A DNA stretch of 11,541 bases from Streptomyces lilacinus. Lineage in GTDB: Bacteria; Actinomycetota; Actinomycetes; Streptomycetales; Streptomycetaceae. The stretch spans positions 32,379-43,919 of the forward strand of contig KL569408.1 in assembly GCA_000715685.1 (NCBI GenBank). Direction: 5' to 3'. The translations under genes and the position numbers were made by a program. This document shows positions 6,527 through 11,541 of the stretch, piece by piece (within the stretch, counting starts at the first letter, position 1; each line of letters begins with the position of its first letter). The notes beneath the pieces are model-generated. The model was not told where the DNA came from. It worked only from the letters and a program-made list of their open reading frames with translations, and did not search any database.

Positions 6527-7000
6527 GTGAGACGAGGGCGCCCAGGGGCGCTGCCCCGAGGGACGGCTGGGCGGACACTGACCAGCGTCGGGACGGCCGG
6601 GACGGCGGGGACGGACGACACGGGGGAGCGGGCGGAGCGCGACGCGGCCCCGCGCGAGGTCTCCCGGCTGTGGCACATCACCCTCAGCGTCTCGGGCGCC
6701 GAGGCCCCGCTGGGGGAGGTCCGGCGGGCGCTGGAGCAGCTCGCCCACGACCACCCCTTCCTGCTGACCAGCCGCTACGCCAACGATCACGCCGAGATCC
6801 GGTACTGGGAGGAGGCCCGCGACCTGCACGACGCGGCGGCGGTGGCGCTGCGGCTGTGGGGCGAGCACCGCTCGACCGCCCGGCTCCCGCCGTGGGAGAT
6901 CGTCGGGCTGGAGGTCATCGACCGCGACACCTACCAGCAGCGCGTCGCCGAGGGCTGCGGCCCGCTGCCGGCCAGCCCGGTGGGGGTGCACCCCTTCTGA
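6527..7000 (+). CDS. Conserved protein of unknown function between proB and proA
   Basis: This encodes 157 residues from GTG 6527, chosen because GGGAGG (6515-6520) lies 6 bp upstream. I do not recognise a named family, though a similar small protein lies between proB and proA in Streptomyces genomes as I remember them. Residues 1-45 are low-complexity (Gly/Thr/Arg/Asp) and probably disordered. From 48 the sequence is compact: LWHITLSVSG (48-57, beta), a helix 61-76, a beta pair at about 77-97 around LLTSRYA and AEIRYWEEA, a helix 99-116, and EIVGLEVIDRDTY (124-136, beta). That order, beta-alpha-beta-beta-alpha-beta, is compatible with a ferredoxin-like or ACT-like fold, which would suit a small regulatory or dimerising domain. 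This fold reading is inference. No catalytic motif, signal peptide or membrane segment is seen. A real gene is well supported by its codon pattern, binding site and terminator. Confidence 0.8.
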   Translation: MRRGRPGALPRGTAGRTLTSVGTAGTAGTDDTGERAERDAAPREVSRLWHITLSVSGAEAPLGEVRRALEQLAHDHPFLLTSRYANDHAEIRYWEEARDLHDAAAVALRLWGEHRSTARLPPWEIVGLEVIDRDTYQQRVAEGCGPLPASPVGVHPF

Positions 7001-7032
7001 GACCCGGGCCGCGCCGGCGCGGCCCGCAGGTC
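7001..7032 (+). terminator. Hairpin terminator before proA
   Basis: GACC-CGGGCCGCGCC (7001-7015) faces GGCGCGGCCCG (7016-7026), with GGTC (7029-7032) pairing to the outer GACC across a CA bulge. It begins immediately after the TGA stop. The core is a perfect 22-bp palindrome; no U tract follows. It makes it likely that proA is transcribed from its own promoter rather than from proB. Confidence 0.7.
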
Positions 7033-7129
7033 TCGCAGACCCAGTGCCCGCCCTGTCCGCATCGCGACCGTCCCGTCCGTCTTTCGTCCCGCAGTGTGGA
7101 ACAGGGGCCGGTCGGAGCCCCGCCGCGGT

Positions 7130-7141
7130 TAGGCTGCGGCC
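7130..7141 (+). promoter_or_regulatory. -10 element for a leaderless proA transcript
   Basis: TAGGCT (7130-7135) matches TAnnnT and is followed by exactly 6 bases before ATG 7142, so transcription should begin at or next to the A of the start codon. No Shine-Dalgarno sequence precedes the ATG. A clear -35 hexamer is not visible at 16-18 bp spacing. Confidence 0.6.
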
Positions 7142-8446
7142 ATGAGCAGCGTTTTCCCCTCCCCCCTCGCCGACCCCATGCCGCAGTCCCCGGTGCTGCG
7201 CGCCGCCTACCGCGCCCGCGCCGCGGCCGCCGACCTCGCGCCGCTGCCGCGCTCGGTGAAGGACGAGGCGCTGCTGGCCATCGCCGACGCCCTCGAGGTC
7301 CGCACCCGCGAGATCGTCGAGGCCAACGCCGAGGACGTCGCGAAGGCCCGGGAGGCGGGCGTCAGCGAGAGCGTCGTCGACCGGCTGACCCTCACCCCCG
7401 AGCGCGTCCGGGCCATCGCCAAGGACGTCCGCGACGTGGCCGCCCTGCCCGACCCGGTCGGCGAGGTGGTGCGCGGCTCCACCCTGCCCAACGGCATCGA
7501 CCTGCGCCAGGTGCGGGTGCCGCTCGGCGTCGTCGGCATCATCTACGAGGCCCGGCCCAACGTGACCGTGGACGCCGCCGCGCTCTGCCTGAAGTCCGGG
7601 AACGCCGTCCTGCTGCGCGGCTCGTCCTCCGCGTACGCCTCCAACACCGCCCTCGTGCGCGTGATCCGCGACGCGGTCGGCGGCGCCGGCCTGCCGGCCG
7701 ACGCCGTGCAGCTGGTGCCGGGTGAAAGCCGGGAGTCCGTACGGGAGTTGATGCGCGCCCGCGGCATGGTCGACGTGCTGATCCCGCGCGGCGGCGCCTC
7801 CCTGATCCGCACCGTCGTCCAGGAGTCCACCGTCCCCGTGATCGAGACGGGCACCGGCAACTGCCACGTGTACGTCGACGCCGAGGCCGACCTCGACATG
7901 GCCGTCGAGATCCTGGTGAACTCCAAGGCCAGCCGCGTCAGCGTGTGCAACGCCGCCGAGACCCTCCTCGTGCACCAGGACATCGCCGAGCGCTTCCTGC
8001 CGCGCGCCCTGGCCGCGCTGGCCGAGGCGGGCGTGACCGTGCACGGCGACGAGCGCGTGGTGGAGTTCGCCGCGGCCGAGGACACCGGGGCGACGGTGGT
8101 CCCTGCGACGGCCGAGGACTGGGAGACCGAGTACCTGTCGTACGACATCGCCGCCGCGGTCGTGGAGGACCTGGACGCGGCCGTGCGCCACATCCGGCTG
8201 TGGACCTCCGGGCACACCGAGGCGATCGTCACCACCTCGCAGGCCGCCGCCCGTCGATTCACCCAACTGGTGGATTCCACGACGGTCGCCGTGAACGCCT
8301 CGACGCGGTTCACCGACGGCGGTCAGTTCGGCTTCGGCGCCGAGATCGGGATCTCCACGCAGAAGCTGCACGCGCGGGGGCCCATGGGGCTGCCGGAGCT
8401 GACGTCGACGAAGTACATCGTCACCGGCGACGGCCACGTGCGGTGA
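7142..8446 (+). CDS. proA: Gamma-glutamyl phosphate reductase
   Basis: ProA reduces gamma-glutamyl phosphate with NADPH to glutamate 5-semialdehyde, the second step of proline synthesis, and takes its unstable substrate from ProB. The 434-residue length is normal, with an N-terminal extension of about 15 residues. Family features are [17 protein letters not shown] (126-142), [12 protein letters not shown] (151-162), IPRGGASLI (214-222), [12 protein letters not shown] (235-246), the catalytic Cys269 in SVCNAAET, and the C-terminal [20 protein letters not shown] (391-410) followed by ARGPMGL. The start is ATG 7142: it lies 6 bp after a TAGGCT -10 element and has no ribosome binding site, so it is probably leaderless. 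The internal ATG 7178 also lacks a binding site. The gene is complete and its frame is clean, unlike proB. Confidence 0.97.
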   Translation: MSSVFPSPLADPMPQSPVLRAAYRARAAAADLAPLPRSVKDEALLAIADALEVRTREIVEANAEDVAKAREAGVSESVVDRLTLTPERVRAIAKDVRDVAALPDPVGEVVRGSTLPNGIDLRQVRVPLGVVGIIYEARPNVTVDAAALCLKSGNAVLLRGSSSAYASNTALVRVIRDAVGGAGLPADAVQLVPGESRESVRELMRARGMVDVLIPRGGASLIRTVVQESTVPVIETGTGNCHVYVDAEADLDMAVEILVNSKASRVSVCNAAETLLVHQDIAERFLPRALAALAEAGVTVHGDERVVEFAAAEDTGATVVPATAEDWETEYLSYDIAAAVVEDLDAAVRHIRLWTSGHTEAIVTTSQAAARRFTQLVDSTTVAVNASTRFTDGGQFGFGAEIGISTQKLHARGPMGLPELTSTKYIVTGDGHVR

Positions 8447-8509
8447 CGACGGACACGCGCGGTAGCGGCAGGCACGTGCAGTAGTCGCGGCCACGCGCGG
8501 TAGTCACCC
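8432..8509. repeat. Degenerate tandem repeat spanning the proA stop codon
   Basis: Four 18-21 bp units: 8432-8450 (GGCCACGTGCGGTGACGAC, containing the last codons GHVR and the TGA stop of proA), 8451-8470 (GGACACGCGCGGTAGCGGCA), 8471-8488 (GGCACGTGCAGTAGTCGC) and 8489-8509 (begins GGCCACGCGCGGTAGTC). Each unit could be read as Gly-His-Ala/Val-Arg/Gln followed by a stop, so the array looks like copies of the gene's own end. The third unit has lost one base. Apart from this array, 8447-8571 holds only the upstream element of the next gene. Confidence 0.75.
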
Positions 8510-8559
8510 GCGGTGGGCCGAATTCCCGTACCGGACGCGCGCATTGACCGGTTCGGGTC

Positions 8560-8571
8560 TACGCTGGACGG
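8560..8571 (+). promoter_or_regulatory. -10 element for a leaderless transcript of the 208-aa membrane protein
   Basis: TACGCT (8560-8565) fits TAnnnT and lies exactly 6 bases before GTG 8572, placing the transcription start at the start codon. No ribosome binding site is present. A TTGACC occurs at 8544-8549, but only 10 bp from the hexamer, too close to act as its -35 box. Confidence 0.55.
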
Positions 8572-9198
8572 GTGCCGGACGACGTGGGGGGCAAGCCGTT
8601 CCCGGACGGCGAGGAGCCCGAGAGCCACCACCACGGAGGCGCGGACGACCCGTTCGCCTCCGTGGTCTTCGACGAGGAGTTCGTGCGGTCCGCCGCGATC
8701 CACGAACCCTCCGCCGCCGAGCGACTGCTCGCCGCCGACCGCGCCCGTGCCGAGGCCGACGCCGCGCGCGCCCGCCCGGTCGGCGGCCCCGACGAGCCGT
8801 ACGACGAGGTGCCGGGCGGCTACGGGCCCGACGGCGCGGGCCCGCCCGCCGGGCGCCCCCTGGGCGGCCTGCGCGGCCTCGCCCACGACCTCGACCCGGA
8901 CGACGCCTACGGCCCCTACGGTCGCTACGGCACCGCCCGCGGGCCCTACCGCGGCCACGCCCGCTGGCACCGCCCGGTGGCCTGGGTGCTGGCGATAGTG
9001 ATGGGCATAGGCGTGGTGGCCCTCGCCTTCGCCGCCGTCTACCGCGGCGCCTCCTCCTCCGGGAGCCGCCAGAGCCCCGCCCCGGCGCCGGCGACCACGG
9101 GCGTGGACCTCCCCGCGGCGGACCGGCAGGGGCCGCTGCCGTCCGTCTCGGCCGACTCCGAGCCCCCGGTGGCCTCGGCCGTGCCGCCCCACCGATGA
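8572..9198 (+). CDS. Single-pass membrane protein with SVVFDE motif, function unknown
   Basis: A 208-residue protein beginning at GTG 8572, a start supported by the TACGCT element 6 bp upstream. I do not recognise a named family. A negatively charged, His-containing N-terminus leads into SVVFDEEFVRSAA (30-42) and then EPSAAER (45-51). A long Gly/Pro/Tyr/Asp-rich and probably disordered segment follows (about 65-130), then one hydrophobic helix (about 135-157, PVAWVLAIVMGIGVVALAFAAVY). A short Ser/Pro-rich tail of about 50 residues would lie outside the cell. There is no N-terminal signal peptide, so the likely topology is N-terminus in. The motif recurs in the next gene with the same order, motif then membrane helix, so the two are probably diverged paralogues or partners. 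A role in cell-envelope processes is only a guess from the neighbourhood. Confidence 0.85.
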   Translation: MPDDVGGKPFPDGEEPESHHHGGADDPFASVVFDEEFVRSAAIHEPSAAERLLAADRARAEADAARARPVGGPDEPYDEVPGGYGPDGAGPPAGRPLGGLRGLAHDLDPDDAYGPYGRYGTARGPYRGHARWHRPVAWVLAIVMGIGVVALAFAAVYRGASSSGSRQSPAPAPATTGVDLPAADRQGPLPSVSADSEPPVASAVPPHR

Positions 9199-9229
9199 CC
9201 GGGGCGCGGGCGGAGACGGTGACCGTGCC

Positions 9230-9247
9230 CGGCCGGGTGACCGGCCG
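9230..9247 (+). terminator. Weak hairpin between the two membrane protein genes
   Basis: CGGCCGG (9230-9236) pairs with CCGGCCG (9241-9247) around a GTGA loop, 32 bp after the TGA stop at 9196-9198. The 7-bp stem has no U tract. It may be a weak terminator; such short palindromes are common by chance in DNA this GC-rich. The rest of 9199-9357 holds only the promoter described next. Confidence 0.35.
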
Positions 9248-9323
9248 AAGGCGCCCTGGCCAAGGCTCGTGTCCCCCGCCCGGCCCCTTGAAATTTCGTC
9301 GGAAGTTGTCGCGCAGCAGGGCG

Positions 9324-9351
9324 TTTACCAGCGCCTCCCCAGACCTACTCT
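9324..9351 (+). promoter_or_regulatory. Promoter for a leaderless transcript of the 359-aa membrane protein
   Basis: TTTACC (9324-9329) and TACTCT (9346-9351) are separated by 16 bp, a reasonable -35/-10 pair. The -10 hexamer ends exactly 6 bases before ATG 9358, so the transcript should start at the initiation codon. The bases before the ATG (TTGAGAT) are not a normal ribosome binding site. Confidence 0.6.
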
Positions 9352-9357
9352 TGAGAT

Positions 9358-10437
9358 ATGAACGGGTCTGGAGACCCACCTGAGGGCACGCCCGAGGGCC
9401 CCCAGGGAGGTGGCGACGAGGAGTACCGATCCGTCGTCTTCGACGAATCGTTCGTGCGGGCTGCCCGGCTCCAGGAGTTCTCCGCCCGGGAGCGGATGGA
9501 CGACCACGCCCCCGCGGTCCGCACCCGGCACGCCTGGGCGCGCGTCAGCGCCTCCCGCCAGGTGCTGCTGCTGGTGGTCCTGATCGCCCTCGCCTTCGGC
9601 ACGGCCGTCTACATGGGCCTGCGCCATCCCTACAAGGAGCCGGGGCCGCCCGCCGCCGAGCCGCTGAAGATCGCCCTGGTGCCGCTGGCGCCGCGCGACG
9701 CCGTGCCCGGGGCGGCCGCCGCGAAGGACCTCTTCGACAACAGCCCGGCCGCCCAGTTCCGCGACGGAGCCGAGGGCGTCACCCTTCCGGCGGCACGCCG
9801 CACCCAGAATTTCTCCGAGAGCCTGGTGATGGCGGCCCTGGCCGCGGCCAAGGAGTACACGGTCAAGTCCGCGCTCGACCCGGCCGTGCTCACCGGCGGC
9901 GCCCACCGGAGCGTCCGGCTGCTGCTCGCGCCCTCCCAGCTCGACCAGTTCGACCGCAGCTTCGCGCGCCCCGCCGACGACGGCCGGCACGCCGCCACCG
10001 GCTGGCTGATCCGCTTCGACCCCGGCCAGGTGGCCCTCGCCGACCGGACCGTGCGCACGCAGGGCACCTTCTCGATCGTCGAGGCCTCCCCGGCGGCCCT
10101 GGAGGTCTCCGCCGACCACACCTTCGTCTACGCCGTCCGCCCGGCGAAGGCGGACGGGCCGCAGGAGACGTCGCTGTTCACCGTGCGGCGCACGATGCGC
10201 TTCCGCTTCGACCGCGACGACCTGCAGGAACACCACGTGCAGGTGCTGCAGAGCCACACCATGGCCGGCCCGGAGTCCTGCTCGGCGGACGACGCCTCGT
10301 TCCTGCGGCCCCTGCTGGCCGGCCAGAAGGCGAGCACCGAGGGGCCGGCCGGCACCGACCCGTACGTCACCGGCACCACCGCCGAGCTCTGCGGCACCCT
10401 GGCCCCGGCCGCCCAGCCGACACCGCCGCGTCACTAG
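9358..10437 (+). CDS. Single-pass membrane protein with SVVFDE motif and extracytoplasmic domain, function unknown
   Basis: A 359-residue protein with no family that I can name. The N-terminus is Gly/Pro/Glu-rich, then SVVFDESFVRAA (25-36) and EFSARER (40-46), which align with the upstream protein at 16 of 22 positions. A membrane helix covers about 68-88 (QVLLLVVLIALAFGTAVYMGL). The remaining 270 residues should lie outside the membrane and look folded, with many alternating hydrophobic stretches (SVRLLLAPSQL, GWLIRFDPGQVALAD, HTFVYAVRP, MRFRFDRDDLQ). Cys308 and Cys345 are the only cysteines in the outer part and could form a disulphide. The C-terminus is Pro-rich. ATG 9358 is supported by the promoter ending 6 bp upstream. 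The gene converges on the protease gene with only 42 bp between stops. Overall this looks like a membrane sensor or scaffold rather than an enzyme; that is inference. Confidence 0.88.
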   Translation: MNGSGDPPEGTPEGPQGGGDEEYRSVVFDESFVRAARLQEFSARERMDDHAPAVRTRHAWARVSASRQVLLLVVLIALAFGTAVYMGLRHPYKEPGPPAAEPLKIALVPLAPRDAVPGAAAAKDLFDNSPAAQFRDGAEGVTLPAARRTQNFSESLVMAALAAAKEYTVKSALDPAVLTGGAHRSVRLLLAPSQLDQFDRSFARPADDGRHAATGWLIRFDPGQVALADRTVRTQGTFSIVEASPAALEVSADHTFVYAVRPAKADGPQETSLFTVRRTMRFRFDRDDLQEHHVQVLQSHTMAGPESCSADDASFLRPLLAGQKASTEGPAGTDPYVTGTTAELCGTLAPAAQPTPPRH

Positions 10438-10493
10438 CCCCGGAGCGCCCGCCCGCTGGGCCCGGGGCGTGTCCGTCCGCTAGGCCCGGGGCG
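10432..10493. repeat. Tandem repeat joining the stop codons of two convergent genes
   Basis: Three 16-base units: CACTAGCCCCGGAGCG (10432-10447, containing the TAG stop of the membrane protein gene), CGCTGGGCCCGGGGCG (10454-10469) and CGCTAGGCCCGGGGCG (10478-10493, containing the protease stop, read as TAG on the minus strand). Units two and three extend to 23-24 bp and differ at only a few places. The segment also holds GCCCCGG (10437-10443) facing CCGGGGC (10462-10468), a possible shared terminator hairpin with an 18-base loop. This fills the whole 42-bp gap between the genes. Confidence 0.65.
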
Positions 10494-11522
10494 TGTCGTC
10501 CGGGCCCTTGCCCGCGTCCTTGCCGGGCTCGTCCGTGCGGCCGCCGGCCTGCCGGCCGTTGAAGGAGTCCCGCAGCTTGCCGCCGAGGTCGCCCACGCCG
10601 CCCGCTATGTCCCGCACCAGGCCCATCAGCGGATCCTTGCCGGAGCGCACCGTGTCGGCGTAGTGGTTCGCGGACTCCCGGAAGGAGTCCGAGACCGAGG
10701 TGTCCTTGTCCTCCGCGCGGCGCGGGTAGTGGCCGTCCATGATGCGCTGGTAGTCGCGGCTCTCGGACCACTTCTTCAGCTCCGCCGCGCGCACGGCCGC
10801 GAAGGGGTGGGTGCGCGGCAGCACGTTCATGATCTTCAGCACGGAGTCGCGCAGGTCGCCGCCCCGCTCGTACTCCTCGGCCTGGGCGAGGAACGCGTCG
10901 ACGTTCATCTCGTGCAGGTGGTTGCCGCCCGCCATCTTCATCAGGCCCCGCATCGAGGCCCGCGGGTCCTGGCCCACCAGCAGCCCCGCCCGGTCCGCCG
11001 ACAGCTCCGACTTGCGGAACCACTCGCGCAGCGCCGTCACCAGCGCCAGCACCGCGACGTTGCCCAGCGGGATCCAGGCGACCTTCACGGCGAGATTGGT
11101 CAGGAACAGCAGGATCGTGCGGTAGACCGCGTGGCCGGACAGCGCGTGGCCCACCTCGTGGCCCACGACCGCCCGCATCTCCTCCTCGTCGAGCAGCTCC
11201 ACCAGACCCGTGGTGAGCACGATGAGCGGCTCGTCCAGGCCGATGCACATCGCGTTGGGCAGGGGGTTCTGCGTGACGTACATCGTCGGGACCTTCTTCA
11301 GGTCCAGGACGTAGCAGGCGTCCAGCAGCATCGTGTGCAGGTGCGGGAACTGCTGCTCGCTCACCCGCACGGAGTCCGACAGATAGAGCAGCCGCAGGCT
11401 GCGCTCCGGCAACAGCCCGCTCAGCGCCTTGAACGCCGTGTCGAAACCGCTCAGCTTGCGCAGCGCCACCAGCGCCGAACGGTCCGCCGGATGCTCGTAC
11501 GCCCGCGAGGAGATGTCCGGAA
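10480..11522 (-). CDS. M48-family zinc metalloprotease (5' partial)
   Basis: The reading frame runs on the minus strand from the adapter junction at 11522 to the TAG at 10480-10482. The first complete codons read PDISSRAYEHPADRSAL, continuing into VALRKLSGFDT, so GTG 11469 is internal and the true start lies beyond the window. In the 346 residues present, HEVGH (about 121-125) supplies the catalytic Glu and two zinc ligands, and ELSAD (about 172-176) the third ligand, in the M48 pattern. A hydrophobic stretch between them (about 135-164) suggests membrane association. After the peptidase domain come a charged region and a Gly/Asp/Lys-rich disordered tail ending TPRA. M48 enzymes such as HtpX degrade damaged membrane proteins; this one looks like a variant typical of actinobacteria. 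Substrate unknown. Confidence 0.9.
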
Positions 11523-11541
11523 CTGTCTCTTATACACATCT
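11523..11541 (-). other. Nextera/Tn5 mosaic-end sequence at the right end
   Basis: CTGTCTCTTATACACATCT is the reverse complement of the full 19-bp mosaic end. It forms the last 19 bases and so marks where a read ran off its insert into the adapter. It should be trimmed; the protease gene is truncated here for this reason. Confidence 0.97.

Noticed and set aside
5224..6681. A 485-codon minus-strand open frame across proB
   Set aside because: It is antisense to conserved kinase and PUA sequence, runs through the adapter, and has no domain or plausible start site.
7098..7130. An ECF-sigma promoter (GGAAC with GTT) upstream of proA
   Set aside because: The distance between GGAAC (7098-7102) and GTT (7128-7130) is 25 bp, well over the usual 16-18 bp.
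6146..8494. A 782-codon open frame on the minus strand opposite proA and the 157-aa gene
   Set aside because: It is the antisense shadow expected in GC-rich DNA: low-complexity Gly/Arg/Ala/Val/Asp composition, no recognisable motif, and the opposite strand has well-supported genes.
8544..8565. TTGACC at 8544 as the -35 box of the TACGCT promoter
   Set aside because: The spacing is only 10 bp, too short for sigma-70-type recognition.

Overview
The window is about 11.5 kb of very GC-rich actinobacterial chromosome, almost certainly from Streptomyces or a close relative. The protein sequences are Streptomyces-like, codon third positions are nearly all G or C, and the order (lysine/alanine-rich RNase E-type tail, rplU, rpmA, obgE, wall-glycopolymer polymerase-like gene, proB, small conserved gene, proA, membrane proteins, M48 protease) matches the core-chromosome layout I know from that genus. 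This rests on reading alone; no database search was run.

Layout. 1-297: C-terminal tail of a probable ribonuclease E/G, closed by a strong hairpin terminator. 344-1114: rplU and rpmA (ribosomal proteins L21 and L27), served by a good promoter and a long leader that folds on paper into several hairpins. 1240-2656: obgE, the ribosome-assembly GTPase, ending in a 20-bp perfect palindrome shared with the convergent gene. 2738-4873 (minus): a membrane-anchored protein with a CDP-glycerol glycerophosphotransferase-like domain, probably in wall glycopolymer synthesis. 5106-6273: proB, then an unassigned 157-aa gene, then proA; ProB and ProA make glutamate 5-semialdehyde for proline. 8572-9198 and 9358-10437: two single-pass membrane proteins of unknown function that share a distinctive N-terminal cytoplasmic motif. 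10480-11522 (minus): an M48 zinc metalloprotease, cut off at its 5' end.

The most important caution is technical. The 19-bp Nextera/Tn5 mosaic end is present in the assembled sequence at three places: inside obgE (1331-1349), inside proB (5383-5398, partial) and at the right end (11523-11541). At the two internal sites about 40 native bases are missing and the reading frame is broken, so obgE and proB look like pseudogenes but are almost certainly intact in the organism. ProB carries a further apparent 4-base deletion just after the adapter.

The biology most worth following up is: (i) three consecutive genes (proA and both membrane proteins) each with a TAnnnT -10 hexamer exactly 6 nt before the start codon and no ribosome binding site, the pattern of leaderless mRNAs; (ii) degenerate tandem repeats that span the stop codons of proB, proA and the convergent pair at 10437/10480; (iii) the paired membrane proteins with a shared SVVFDE-x-FVR motif; and (iv) the structured rplU leader. 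I found no mobile element, CRISPR array, tRNA or rRNA, and no clear defence or biosynthetic system.
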